Of a DNA stretch of 64,000 nucleotides, positions 1 to 11,600 are shown in pieces; position 1 is the stretch's first letter, and every line of letters begins with the position of its first letter. The position numbers were made by a program, and so were the translations under genes. Source of the DNA: Venturia oleaginea (Eukaryota > Ascomycota > Dothideomycetes > Venturiales > Venturiaceae); contig JABMLP010000036.1 of assembly GCA_013176395.1 (NCBI GenBank), positions 62,001 to 126,000 on the forward strand, read 5' to 3'. The notes below the pieces were generated by a model that saw only the letters and a program-made list of their open reading frames with translations, made no database searches and had not been told where the DNA came from.

Positions 1-1051
1 CTGATCATCCAGAGTTTGCAATATGGTTTCAAAGTTGCGATTGGTTGCGAATTGCAGACGGACAGCCAGATTGTATCAGCGACAACAAGCTCGAAAGCAT
101 CGTGACTTTCCATTGTTAGTTCGATTGTCAGACTTCCCATTCTCACATGGCCATTGACTGGATCGAATACACTAGAGGCGTAGGGCTGTCTCATTCACCT
201 GATTTAACCATACATTTCCATGTTTGCATCGCTTCTTCTTCTGCCGCAACACGCGTTGTCTTCAACTCCATGCCCCTCCACGCAACTCGAAACTGAGGAG
301 CAGATCTGCCCAATTTCTATCACCGGTAGTAGAGTATCAAGATCATTAGATCTAAGAATCACCAATGATCGTTTGATTTGATGGGAATGGTCACCTGATG
401 CGATAAGGAGCACCATGGCGTCGGAGTCGCGTCTAAATTTCTTTAACAACAACTTCATCCATCAAGCATCATCAACCTGCATCCAGCTCATAGTGCCCCA
501 GAGATCTCATCTGGCCTGGATTTGAAATCTTGACACATATTGACTTGCAACACGCGTCCAGTAATGGGCATACTTCGCGTCCGACACGCGTTCACTACGC
601 GACCAACTTCGCACCTGAGCTCTTTTCAACGCATGCAGCCGCTACCCATGAATAGGCCATGAAAGATATGGTCCTTGACGAGACAGGTATCTGGAAACTG
701 AGAGTCTTATTCCAGCCTCCAAAACATCCTTTCTATCTTTGGAAAAGAGTTGCGCATGTTCAGAGCGCGCTTGTATCTCATGAACCAGGATAGCTGCTTC
801 GACTTCTGAGAACTTGCACATGTCTCGCTGTTTGGTCAAGTCAAACTTTTTAACGACAAAGGATTCCCACTTCTCATTGAAGCACCACGCGTGTTTGTCT
901 CGCCATTGCTTAACAAATGGCTCGGTGTCTCTCGCAATTGTCTTTGGCGGGTGGTAGGCTTTACTATAAAAGCTAAGAGACCCTCTTCAATCGATACCCA
1001 GAACATAGACTTCAGAGCGCGCCAAGGATTACCACAGAGGACCTCTCAATA
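1..1051. other. Upstream region, no confident gene
   Basis: No recognisable gene was found. On the minus strand, roughly 984 down to 642, one open frame reads like degraded coding sequence (charged, Trp- and Lys-containing) and ends in a stop at 642-644. It has no good ATG and is closed upstream by a TGA near 1000, so it may be a broken exon. The last ~100 bases would form the promoter and 5' leader of the ATPase gene that starts at 1052. Confidence 0.3.
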
Positions 1052-2685
1052 ATGGCCACTTCTTCGACAGACGATTTGAAACGAAACAGCGAGTTTAATG
1101 CCGAGCTAGAGACTTATGTTGATCTTCTCGAAAACGAAGGACTTACACAAATTAGCGATGCGCAAGAAAGACTTCGAGGAGAGCTGCAAATGACACCCTT
1201 GTTCTCCATGAGAATCAAACAAGCTGCTTTGAATCACGACATCGTCGACTTCGCTCAATACGCAGTTCTGGGCCACGTACTTCCCATGTCCTTCAATGGA
1301 GCAGTCGACGACTTGACTACCAGGATATCCGGTTCATCACTTGCTGGGCCAAACAGCAAACTATCCAACAACATCGATCCCGTTCTCCTCAATACTAACA
1401 CCCCATGGTCTGCTTTCATCTGTGGTTCCCAAGGTAGCGGTAAGAGCCATACAATGTCGTGTATTCTCGAGAACTGCTTGCTACCGGAAGCTAAAATTGG
1501 AAAACTCGACTGTCCCTTGGCCGGTCTGGTATTTCACTACGACAGCATGGATAGCAGTCATTGCGAAGCCGCACACTTGTGCTCGCAAGGCATCAGGGTC
1601 AATGTCCTGGTCTCGCCAAGCAACTACCAAAAACTGAAAACCAAATATAGCACCATTCCTGGTGCAGCTGAACATCTTCGAGTCCGGCGGCTTTGGCTCG
1701 ATGATTCGCACCTCAATACCGAGCGTATCAAGCGACTGATGGCTTTTGGCGACGATAGCGAACAACCACCACTTTATTTGCAGGCAAGTTATTTGCCACC
1801 TTTGTATCTAGCTGATGCTAACAAGACTACCTGCTAGACTTTACTAATGATTCTGCGGAGCATGGCCCTACAAACCGGAGGAGCTTCAACCTTTAATTAC
1901 GATTTGTTTAAAGTACGCCTTAAAGAAGAAATGTTCACTGATAAGCAAAACGGGCCTCTCAAACTTCGTTTAGACATCCTCGAAAGCTTCATAAAGACGA
2001 AATTGGGAGCCACTCAAGGCTCAAACTTGCTTTTGGGGCGCCCTGGAACGCTTACTATCGTGGACTTGACGGATCCCACTGTTGACACCAATACTGCCTG
2101 TGTCCTCTTCGACATCGCTCTGGCAATTTTTCTAGAAAAGACTACCACGTGTGGCAAGATCGTGGGCTTGGACGAGGCACACAATGTGAGGTCCCCAAAA
2201 ATGCGGCGCTCATTTTACTGATTTTCTGTTTTCAATAGTACCTCCATAACGGCGCGGCATCTGAAAATTTCACGAACAACCTTCTCAAAGCCGTGCGAGA
2301 ACAACGTCACCGTGCCACTCGGGTCGTCGTTGCAACTCAAGAGCCAACCGTGTCACCGAAATTTCTCAGCTTGAGCTCGATGACTTTTGTCCACGGCTTC
2401 AATTCTCCAGAATGGCTGGCTACACTGCGTGCGCATATAGCGGGGGCAGCCTCTGTATCAGATGAATTTCAAAAGAATGGCCGGAGGTTTCTTGATGCTA
2501 TTGTGGAGCTTAACACAGGTGAGTCGTTTTTGTTCTCTCGATCAGCTCTGCTCGACGTGGAGGACGGAAAACCGGTGAAATTGGGCGCAAGGGTAAGAAA
2601 GTTTAGGACCCGACAGCGCCTTACGCATGATGGTGGCCGGAGTAAGAATGCTACTGAGCAAGCGGGATTAGGCGGCAGTTCATAG
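1052..2685 (+). CDS. P-loop ATPase (HerA/FtsK/VirD4-like), three exons
   Basis: Exons are 1052-1783, 1838-2185 and 2239-2685, giving a predicted 508-residue protein; all junctions are phase 0. Intron 1 (54 bp) has a GC-AG border with a GCAAGT donor and a CTAAC branch site. Intron 2 (53 bp) has a GTGAGG donor. The sequence shows a Walker A motif GSQGSGKS at residues 125-132 and a Walker B-like segment ending in DEAH at about 356-359, interrupted just after by intron 2. The region following intron 2 contains VVVATQEPTVSP, which resembles the sensor segment of HerA/FtsK-type motor ATPases. The C-terminus is basic. The fold class follows from these motifs; substrate and role are unknown. The start ATG is the first in frame and follows a purine-rich leader. 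The GC donor and the 3' partial duplication just downstream are unusual. Confidence 0.7.
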
Positions 2686-2775
2686 GCTGCGGGCTCAGGT
2701 ATTTGCCTCAGAATGGAACGCATGATTGTTTGGCGATGTTGATGTTGAACAGAATTGACAGTGTTTTGACCGCGC

Positions 2776-2892
2776 AAGTTATTTCTATTCTCGAGGTCGG
2801 CTCTGCTCGATATAGTGGACGGATCTCCAGTTAAGCTAGGCGCGAATCTTGAAAAATTAAAGAACCAACAACTTTCGAAGAAAGGCGCGAGC
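2776..2892 (+). pseudogene. Degenerate copy of the ATPase 3' end
   Basis: In one frame, this stretch reads LFLFSRSALLDIVDGSPVKL followed by GANLEKL. It closely matches ESFLFSRSALLDVEDGKPVKL and GARVRKF near the C-terminus of the ATPase coding sequence about 250 bp upstream (2521-2600). The copy then diverges and the frame stays open to about 3120. It is either a decayed tandem duplication of the last exon or an alternative terminal exon: a GTGAGT donor-like site sits at 2519-2524, just before the first copy of this segment. No promoter or start codon was seen. Confidence 0.55.
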
Positions 2893-3509
2893 TTGATGTG
2901 TCTTTCATGGGAAGAGGAAGAGTGCGTTTCAGAGTACGGGGAGGGCGTGGGATGTGAAGAGAGGCTACGCTCTCGGCGAATGAAGAGACATTGCTCTTTC
3001 CAAGGGACTATTGCAAAGATGGCTGAGAGAGCCACAAAATGGGAAGATAATCGGGGACTGAGGTATGAACTGGTACCCTTTCCCATAATTTCCTACTTAA
3101 TTGTTTACATTTGCTGTTCGTAGGTCGTTCTCTGCACTCTCGCCAAATTATGGAAGATCGGTTGTTCAGTTTGTGGTCCACCGAACGAGGCACTATATCT
3201 CTCACGGTTGCGCGACACTAACCCAAAGCGACACGGCATCTTGCGCTCCACGGACCTTCCAAAGACTCTAGCGAAACGTACGACATCGCAAGGCACTTAC
3301 TTTTAGGGATCGCTTCATAAATTTCGTGATGAAAACTCGCGAGAACGAGAATTCATTGGCATTGTCTGGGATTATGTGGCTTTACTTGCAGTATAACACA
3401 TAGCCGACGACACCTACAAAGCTTAAGATCTGTATAGGTATTGCGATTCACAGATCCCCCAATCTTCAGCTCTCGTTTCTTTAAGCTTTAACTACATTTG
3501 TGTTTGAAT
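2893..3509. other. Intergenic region upstream of the cutinase gene
   Basis: Nothing recognisable as a gene was seen. The final part is presumably the promoter and leader of the cutinase gene; no core promoter element could be assigned with confidence. Confidence 0.3.
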
Positions 3510-4419
3510 ATGAGGCCTTCCGCTATTCTGCTCTTCACAAGCGCTGTGGTAGCCATCCCACAGTCCAAAGGCTCGGGTAGTGCTGGATCAGAAGCCGTGA
3601 ACCCATTGAAAGGCGGCAATGGAGCCAACAAACCAGGAACCGGAGTACAAGTCGCAAACGAATTGATCGAAGGCGCATGCAAAGATATCATTTTCATCAT
3701 GGCGCGGGCGTCAACTGAACCGGTAAGCTAATTCATCTTCACGAAGAACCTCAAATACTGAAAAGTGAAGGGTAACATGGGCGGATCAATGGGCCCCATG
3801 GTCTGCAAAGGCCTCCAAACAGCATACCCAGATCGCGTCGCATGTCAAGGCGTCGGCACACCATACAGCGCAGGAATAATAGATAACGTCCAACCCAAAG
3901 GCACGACAGCAGCAGCAATCGGCGAAGCAACAAGAATGTTCAAAATGGCCGATACCAAATGTCCCAACTCCGTAATCCTATTCGGAGGATATAGGTTCGT
4001 CCCAAGCAAACCCTCTGCATCCCCATTCACTCACCCAAACAAACCCCTAACATTGCTATTCTATCAGCCAAGGCTCAGCCGTAATGCACAACACCGTCGG
4101 TGCCCTCCCCGACCCTTTGAAAAAGAAAATCATCGCCGGCGTCCTCTTCGGCGATACGCGGAATAAACAGGATAATGGACAGGTTCCCAACTACCCCAAA
4201 GACCAGGTTATGATTTTCTGCGATGCCGAGGATGGGGTTTGTGGGGGCGCGTTGAAGGTTACGAATGCGCATATGGTCTATGTTAGGAACGGAGATGGGC
4301 CGAAGGCTGTGGCGTTTTTGAAGGGGAAGGCGGATACGGTTTTGGGTGGTGGGGGGAAGGGGGCTGCGGCGCCTGCGGCGCCGGTTGCTGTTCCTCCTCC
4401 TGCGTCTGGGAGGGTGTAG
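3510..4419 (+). CDS. Secreted cutinase (carbohydrate esterase family 5)
   Basis: Exons are 3510-3722, 3771-3994 and 4068-4419, giving 262 residues. Introns are 48 bp (GTAAGC donor) and 73 bp (GTTCGT donor, CTAAC branch). Residues 1 to about 15 form a short signal peptide. Exon 2 opens with GNMGGSMGP after TEP, the usual cutinase oxyanion-hole region. The nucleophile motif GYSQG is split by intron 2 and restored exactly by splicing. The acid and base of the Ser-Asp-His triad are expected in FCDAEDGVC and NAHMVY. Five cysteines fit the family's disulfides. The C-terminus carries a low-complexity Gly/Ala/Pro tail (GGGGKGAAAPAAP) beyond the usual end. Cutinases hydrolyse cutin and other polyesters outside the cell and are typical of plant-associated fungi. 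The start was chosen because the upstream in-frame codon is GTG and the ATG directly precedes the signal peptide. Confidence 0.92.
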
Positions 4420-5858
4420 AGAGAATTATGGGTTAGATGCGATAGGTTCTTGTTGTTTTTGGTCCATGTTGGGAAGGAAACCATTGAACTTCCCAAAAGG
4501 ATGTGTCCACCGCTATGCTAATCAAGTAGGCAATCTACCAGCCCTGTTCCAACGACCCGATATCATGTCTGTGAGGATATTTCAAGGAGTTGCTGGTATA
4601 GTTGAACAGAATCATTAATTGCAATCCGTGAGTGTGCGAAGGGAATAGGTGCCAGAGGCTGAAGTCTTTGTCGTTCTTTCCAAAAACCACGTGTATAGAA
4701 GTGTAAGGTCACGAATATCCATATATATCACCGTGATAAAGAGCAAAGGTTTCTTCATCAATTCAGTGCCCTTCCCAGGGTCTCGAAACCTCAGGTCCCG
4801 TTAGTTTCAGATCCACCCAACTTCAGATCTTCGAGCGATCCTCTTCTTCGGATTTCCCTGCAAACTGGCCCAATTTCGATTTGACGTCGTTTCGGATGTA
4901 CAAGGGGCGTCCAGTGCACAAGATAAACAAAAATTCACATGACCCCGTTAACCGACCCACCTCCTATTTCCTCCTCGCAGCATCTGAGACCATTGATAAC
5001 TCATTAGTAAGCTTCCATACTATACTTCCGCAAATCAGCCATCACAAACTTGCAAGGTTCTAAACCCCACCTCCCATCACCGTGGCGCTGGATATTTCCA
5101 ACCTCCATCCCAAGTACGCCCTCTCAAAGCCATCACACATCGTACCCATCAGCCCCAGCCCACACCACAGCCATCCTAGTCCCGCCGCCACAAAACAAAA
5201 CGCCCATGCCGTTCAAGCCCGCGATGAACTCTTAGAAGAATACCCCGAGGTACCCTCTCCAATCCAGTAACGCTCAAGGGATACATATCTCCACCCATCT
5301 CCTCAAACGCATGTGGGAAGATGATATCGTACAGCCAGAGATGGGATCGAGTATAAAGTACATAAGAGTCCCACAGACACACCCCGTACCCGCGCGAAAA
5401 GGCATCCGCTAACCCAACAAACCATGATTTGTTCCTAATGAATATATCCCAGTGCGTGCTACATAGCCTCAAGAAGCGCACCGCCCGATTGCATATTAGC
5501 GCTGAAGCTCTGCCCCGCCCGACGGGCTGTCGCTTGTCGAAAAGCCGGCCGAGATATATAGATATATGCGTGTTAGAAGCAGCTATAGTATCAAGAGCAA
5601 AGATTCACAGCCGACAAATTCCGTCTTACTTTCTCAATTGCGAGCTCCGCGCCATTCCAGAAAGCGGAGACGAGGGGCGTCTTATAGCCAGAGGTTTCGA
5701 GCAGTACAAGATAAAGCACCTCGACCCAACCAGGTCCAAGAAGATTCCCTACTTACATTCCCGCGCTAACGTAGAGCCGGAGCATATTCGTCGCGTCCAA
5801 AAGGTCATAGTCGCTACCTTATTTCGTAGAGACGTCGATGAGTTCATTGCTGTTAGAA
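4420..5858. other. Intergenic region, no confident gene
   Basis: Several short open frames exist but none shows a recognisable domain. One plus-strand frame (5429 onward) stays open for about 146 codons and closes on a TAG inside the left terminal repeat of the Tc1/mariner element. If it was ever coding, the transposon cut it. Its composition (Arg/Ser-rich) is not persuasive. Confidence 0.3.
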
Positions 5859-5860
5859 TA

Positions 5861-5887
5861 CAGTACTAGGGCAAAAGTTTCCGTACA
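5861..5887 (+). repeat. Tc1-A left terminal inverted repeat
   Basis: Starts CAGTACTAGGG and contains CAAAAGTTTCCGTACA. It pairs with the complement of 7177-7203. Confidence 0.85.
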
Positions 5888-5950
5888 ATTAAGCGAAAAC
5901 GCGAAATCTACACCTCTCATTTTTTAACACATTATCTTTGCACTACCATT

Positions 5951-7045
5951 ATGCCACCTCAACGAAAGCCATTGACTCCTATAAACCCGCAGAGGCTTCC
6001 TAATCATCGTCTTACTCCATATCAACGCGGCAAAATTGATGCGCAGCGTGAAGCCGGGCTCAGTTTAGGCGCAATTGCGGCGCTACAAAAACTACCGCGT
6101 TCCACCATCCAATACAGCCTTGAAAAGGCCCCATTACGCCAGAACGGCGAATCCCTACCTTTCAGCGACCGGCCACGCTCGTATACAGACCGAGATGAAC
6201 GATCTCTGTTACGCATTATACGTACGCAGCCTAAGTTAACGTACGAGGAGGTCAAAAGACAGGCTTGCATCGATTTTTCGAAGGATACCATCAGGAGGAT
6301 ATTGAAAGAGTACGGAATCGCAAATTGGAGGTCTGCAAGGCGCCCTTTCCTCACACAGGTACATGCTGACGCCAGGAAGCTCTGGGCAGAGCAGCACATC
6401 TCGTGGAAAGCTGAAGATTGGGCGAAGATTATATGGTCTGACGAGTGCTCAGTTGAGCGAGGGACCGGCAAGGAAAGAACATGGTGTTTTCGCACACCAG
6501 GACAAAAATGGGAGACCTCAATGATTGATACCTATAAGAAGGGTAAAGGAGTGTCTATCATGATTTGGGCATGCTTCTCTGGCCAAGTAGGGCGCTCTGA
6601 ATTGTACATTCTTAAGCGTGACCTAGAGAGCAAGCGTCAAGGCTACTATACGAACTCGTATATCAAGTTACTCGACGAAATGCTACCTACAGTATACGAA
6701 CCGGGCCTTAAATTTATGCAGGATAACGCGCCTATCCACAAAGCCAAAAAGACTATAGTCTGGTTTAAGGAAAACCTCATTCCACTACAAGATGCGCCGC
6801 CCTACAGTCCTGATATGAACCCGATTGAAAACCTCTGGCGGAGGCTCAAGGAATCGGTCTACGAAGTGGAACCTATGATTGAATACGTTACTGGCGGTGT
6901 AGACAATATACGAGAGGTTCTAGGAGAAGCACTTATTAAGGCCTGGCGGCTTATTGAACAACATTATTTTGATGCTGTACTTGAGTCAATGCCAAGGAGG
7001 GTTGAGGCATTACTGGCGGCAGATGGTTGGCACACAAAATACTAA
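5951..7045 (+). CDS. Tc1/mariner transposase, DD34E
   Basis: The protein has 364 residues, the normal length for the family. The N-terminus carries a helix-turn-helix region (LTPYQRGKIDAQREAGLSL, then LPRSTIQYSL) for binding terminal repeats. A second helix-turn-helix is suggested by LTYEEVKRQACIDFSKDTIR. The catalytic domain shows WSDEC, MQDNAPIH and YSPDMNPIENLW. Thirty-four residues separate the second Asp from the Glu, so the triad is DD34E. It would catalyse cut-and-paste transposition into TA sites. No stop or frameshift was seen, and the ORF sits centrally within the element. The start ATG follows a cytosine-rich leader ending ACCATTATG. The product acts in the nucleus; no nuclear localisation signal was assigned. 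Confidence 0.93.
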   Translation: MPPQRKPLTPINPQRLPNHRLTPYQRGKIDAQREAGLSLGAIAALQKLPRSTIQYSLEKAPLRQNGESLPFSDRPRSYTDRDERSLLRIIRTQPKLTYEEVKRQACIDFSKDTIRRILKEYGIANWRSARRPFLTQVHADARKLWAEQHISWKAEDWAKIIWSDECSVERGTGKERTWCFRTPGQKWETSMIDTYKKGKGVSIMIWACFSGQVGRSELYILKRDLESKRQGYYTNSYIKLLDEMLPTVYEPGLKFMQDNAPIHKAKKTIVWFKENLIPLQDAPPYSPDMNPIENLWRRLKESVYEVEPMIEYVTGGVDNIREVLGEALIKAWRLIEQHYFDAVLESMPRRVEALLAADGWHTKY

Positions 7046-7176
7046 ATAGCTCACTGGATGGCTCATTTTGTAGCCCTGGTATTACTGAACAGTATACGAG
7101 AATATGAGCGAAAACGATCGCGTTGAAAGCGCGATAATGTAATTACAAGAATCACCATTTTTTGAGCGATCTCGGC

Positions 7177-7203
7177 TGTACGGAAACTTGTGCGACCCTA
7201 CTG
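7177..7203 (-). repeat. Tc1-A right terminal inverted repeat
   Basis: Contains TGTACGGAAACTTG and ends in CCCTACTG directly before TA. It is the inverted partner of 5861-5887. Confidence 0.85.
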
Positions 7204-7205
7204 TA

Positions 7206-8310
7206 AGGGCGATCACCACATTGTGCACGTGATTGCATGTGACAGCACGTGATGCAGCATATATATTCCTCACTTCTGCCACGTAGATTAAATCAAGCTT
7301 GATCATCTTCACTCATTTTATCAATTGCTATCCTCGAAATATCGTAATCCAAGCCCGGTGCGTTGGCGTACAGGGTAGATATGTACAGTACCGAAAAAAT
7401 ACCGCATAATAAAAAGAAAGGTGTAACCACTCCTCAAACATAAATGCGAGAGCAGCGGTGAAAAACGCAGTGGTAGAATAACTGGTTCATCTTCGACCTT
7501 ACGCTTTACCTAAGACTATATTATCCATAGATATATATAGCTGCTGAAACCACATCATCACCAGCCACATTTACTCCCCACATGTCCTACTTAAGCGGAA
7601 CGAGGTAACCCCTTAAATCTACCAAGCGTAATCTAAATACCCGATTACTACTTCGAGTCATCCAGTCCGTGACACCATACGCCACCCACCATACACCATA
7701 GTATCCACCTCCTCCAAAAACCCACCATCTATTAAAAGCCAAAATACATTCACCATGTCCCATTCACATCGCTAGAGTGTCATGCATGGATCAAGCCCTC
7801 CAGAAAAGTGCAGATACACTAAAGCCGTCAATGTCCATGAACCGATAAACGTAAGCGTGAGAAAACATCATCTCCTCACTCCCCACCGGCGCCATTCGTA
7901 AAAGCAAACGAGTCTGCAGAAATATAGCAACAAAGTCCCAAACATAGCAAAGTACCCTCCCATCCATACTCTACAACAAACCCAAAGAGTTCCAATCGCC
8001 CCATCCCCAACACCTTTAACATCACACCAGGACAGAGTTTAAACACGCGTGAGTACGACATAATTTCCACAAACAAAAGTGCGAATAATGCCATGTCTAT
8101 GACAGACGCCTACAAATCCATCAAGACCCGACGACTGAATCCCCGTATCATTCCTCACTATTCACCACGGCAGAGCCAAACAACTACAACTTACCATTCA
8201 CAACCCTTACAAACCCAAAATATCACATCGCCATTCAAGCTATCCACCACACAAATGCCTCCGCCCAACTCTGAGCTAGAAAGCAAAAAGTCCCGTCAGA
8301 GAAATAGATG
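7206..8310. other. Intergenic region between Tc1-A and Copia-1
   Basis: No gene could be supported. The plus-strand frame opening near 8093 runs straight into the Copia-1 LTR and gives Ser/Thr/Gln-rich sequence without recognisable domains. Confidence 0.3.
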
Positions 8311-8315
8311 GAACT

Positions 8316-8483
8316 TGTTGGAAGGAGTATCCTCATGCTATTGCCTCCACCTGCGCCAGCGTGGCTACTCTCTGTCACTGGAGTTTGTTTACTGCCCAAT
8401 TGGGCTTAGTGTATTACTATATAGCTGAGATCCTCCGGATCTCACCCTCAATACACTTGTTACTCAACTTTCATACTTCAACA
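8316..8483 (+). repeat. Copia-1 5' LTR
   Basis: 168 bp, from TGTTGGAAGG to CTTCAACA. It matches 13391-13558 at a constant offset of 5075 bp. Confidence 0.93.
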
Positions 8484-8498
8484 GGTTATGAGCCCGGC
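8484..8498 (+). promoter_or_regulatory. Copia-1 primer-binding site (initiator tRNA-Met half)
   Basis: GGTTATGAGCCCGG starts immediately after the LTR. It is complementary to the anticodon stem-loop of eukaryotic initiator tRNA-Met (CTCATAA loop), not to the tRNA 3' end. This is the Drosophila copia style of priming, by a 5' half-tRNA. Confidence 0.75.
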
Positions 8499-8681
8499 AT
8501 CACGCCGCGCGCTCCTCCGATATACAGCACCTTACTGAGCATCACTGCTTCACATTTGTTGTTCATCATCGCTGCTGTTGTTGCTGCCGACGCTCCGCTA
8601 CCCGGCGTACAGCACACCGTACCAGCACAGCACGGCACCCACCTTTACCTCTGAAGCAGACTTCAGACCACCTCTGTCATC

Positions 8682-11600
8682 ATGTCATCTTCCTTCAGCT
8701 TCAAGCTTGACCCCAACTCGCTGCCCAAGCTTTCTGCCCGCGGCGATAACTACACAGAATGGCGCTCCGCGTGGACTGTCGCACTCAGGTACGCTGGCCT
8801 CTGGCCGATCGTGTCTGGCAAGAAGACAAAGCCCGCCGCCGTCGCTGGGACTGGCGCAGAAGCTCGCGAGGAGCTCATCGACAAGTGGGACGCCGACGAC
8901 AACAAGGCCATGGTCATGCTGCTCTCGTCGGTACACAACGACCTCACGATGTCCATCGCGTCGTGCGACACGTCACCCGAGGCCTGGAAACACCTCGGCA
9001 GCCGATTCGACCGCGATACCGGCAACGCGTCCATCACCCTCTTCCGGTCGCTCACAAACCTCCGCTACGCGCGCTACGCGGATGGAGACGACCTCAGACT
9101 ACACCTGGACGAGTTCCATCAGCGATGGACTCGCATGGCAAAGCGATGCGCTGGCTCTTCACAGAGCGTCGCAAAAGCCATGAAGGCAATGTTTGAATCG
9201 GATGAGGTCAAGGGCTCATTCTTCCTGGCCACCCTACCAGATACTATGGACCACGTCATCGACAACCTCAGCTCTCGTGACGTTACCAAGTTTGTCGACA
9301 TCGAACCCAAGATCCTCGACATCTCCGACAAGCACTCCCTCGACGCTGACTCCTCTACCGCGTACGCTGCGAAACAATCCGCCGCGCGCGGCGCCAAACA
9401 GAACCAAGGTGGCGCACGCGGAACGCGTCCGGCTACTAATACTACCGAATGCTCCTGGTGCCGCAAGCACAACATGACGTTCATTGGGCACGCCTACACG
9501 AACTGTAACGAGCTCAAGAAACACAAGGAGCAACAGCAGCGCAAAGGCAACGGCGCGCCAAAGGAGACGAAGAATGGCGCAAAACGTCAAAAGGCGAACA
9601 ACGCGAACGCCGCTGAATCATCAGACGATGAGGACGACGAGGACAGCGCAACTGAGGTGGTGAGCTTCATAGCACATTACCGCGCCACCAACGCCACTGC
9701 CGGCGCAACCATTGACCTGACTGGATCACCACCGCAGTCGACGCGGACCACGATGATCAACGTAAACGGCAAGCAATCACGCGAAACTATAAGTGCTCAC
9801 GCCGCAATACGTCGGCCCTCAGCAATCGATCCTCCCACAGTATGGCTTCTTGACACTGGTGCCTCGCGGCACATGACTGGCTGCGCCGATGATTTCGTGT
9901 CCTTGTCACCCAAGCAAGGAACGATCACGGTGGCCGGCGGTATCAAGTTACCCATCAATGGTGTTGGACTCGTTCGATTACGCTGCAGAATGCCTGACAG
10001 ATCCACCAAGATCGTCGAACTGACCAACGTCCTCTACAGTAGCGAGCTCTATGGTACACGGCTCTTCTCCTAGAGTTATGTCCGTCACCATCACAACCTC
10101 GAATTGCACGGCAAAGCAAACGACATCTTCCTCACGCGCAACGGCGCCACGGTACTGTGGGCACGGCACGCGGACGGCGTTGTACAAATCCAAACTAAAA
10201 CGAAACCCACAGCGCACGTTGCCTCGACCGAATCCCACGCGCCAACTAACCGAGACCTGACGCGCAAATCGTCACTACACAAAACCGAGACCGCACCTGC
10301 TGCAACCGTCAGTGCACCATCTTGGCCAACACTGGCGCAGAAGACTGCATGCTTCTCATCGTATACGGAGTTTCATCACTCAGTCGGTCATCTTCACGTC
10401 CCAAACCCTGCAAGGATATACAATGATGGGCACCTGGTACCGGCGAAACCTCATGACTTCCACTGCGACATGTGCTCCCTCAGCAAGTCCAAGCGACAGC
10501 GGCCTGCGCCATCCCCACCAGTACTGGCGCGCACCATCAAGCCGCTCGAAGTCATACACTCAGACTTGTCAGGGAAGTTTCCTCGCCCAAGCCTTGGAGG
10601 CGCACGTTACTTCATATCCTTCATCTGCCAAGCAACTCGCTACTCCTGGATCAAGCTTCTTAAGCTGAAGTCTGATGGCCCCCAGGCGATCCGCGAATTC
10701 ATCGCCTTCGCAAATACTCAATACAACGCTCAGATGAGTACTGCGAACATCCACATACACAGCTCTACGGTAAAACGCTTCAAGTCTGACAACGGCGGCG
10801 AATACCGCGCCGCTGCCCAGGACCTTCGGCGCATGGGCATACAACATGACATGGTCCCACCTTACCATCATGAGCTCAATGGCGTCGCAGAACGGTGGAA
10901 TCAGTCCATCATTCAGATCGCTCGATCAATGATCCCTACTGACAGTCAGCTGTTCCTTTGGGGTGAGGCTGTGCAGACAGCCAATTTCCTCAAGAACATA
11001 TCCCCTCACGCTGCTGACAAACTGGGTCGTACGCCGCATGAATTACTCATTGGCGCGAAACCATCCATCAAGCATCTGCACCCATTCGGCTCCAAAATCT
11101 TCGCTCACATACCTGTAGAAGCTCGCAAGCCTGGCTCCAAGCTCTTGCATAGAGCGGAGGAAGGCATCTTCGTTGGGTATGGGCGCAACACCAAAACTGC
11201 GAGGGTCTACATCCCATCGCGTCATGTCATCATGGAAACTCGCAACCTGCGCTTTGAGCCTTTCTCAAGGTCTCAGACTGCGCCGTATTTCCAACCTGTG
11301 GCGGAGAATGAGATACCAGCTGCTGAACCAGTCTCTACATCTCCAAGACGGCCTCAAAACAAAGATCGTCGGCCGTCGGGGGACACTTTTGCCACACCTC
11401 CTACATCACCAACGTGGTCCACGACGACAGCGTACACCCCATCCCGGCTTGAAGCTGGGGTACCTTTGGACCACTCGTACGATCAGCCTGCGCCAACGCC
11501 TGTGCAGCCCAGCGCAGAAAATGGACAACACACGCGCTCCGCTCCACCCACCTCTGCACCCGGCGCTGGAGCAAGAAGAACTCGAAGGGAGACGCGACCG

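Larger units (their letters stand above)
5861..7203 (+). mobile_element. Complete Tc1/mariner transposon (Tc1-A)
   Basis: The 1343 bp element is flanked on both sides by TA (5859-5860 and 7204-7205), the canonical Tc1/mariner target duplication. Imperfect terminal inverted repeats of about 27 bp share AAGTTTCCGTACA; small indels separate the outermost bases. A single uninterrupted transposase ORF fills the interior. Intact termini and an intact ORF make it potentially autonomous. Confidence 0.9.

Noticed and set aside
8093..8428. Plus-strand ORF crossing the Copia-1 LTR
   Set aside because: Its C-terminal third is LTR sequence; the upstream part is low-complexity, and the frame does not continue usefully beyond the element.
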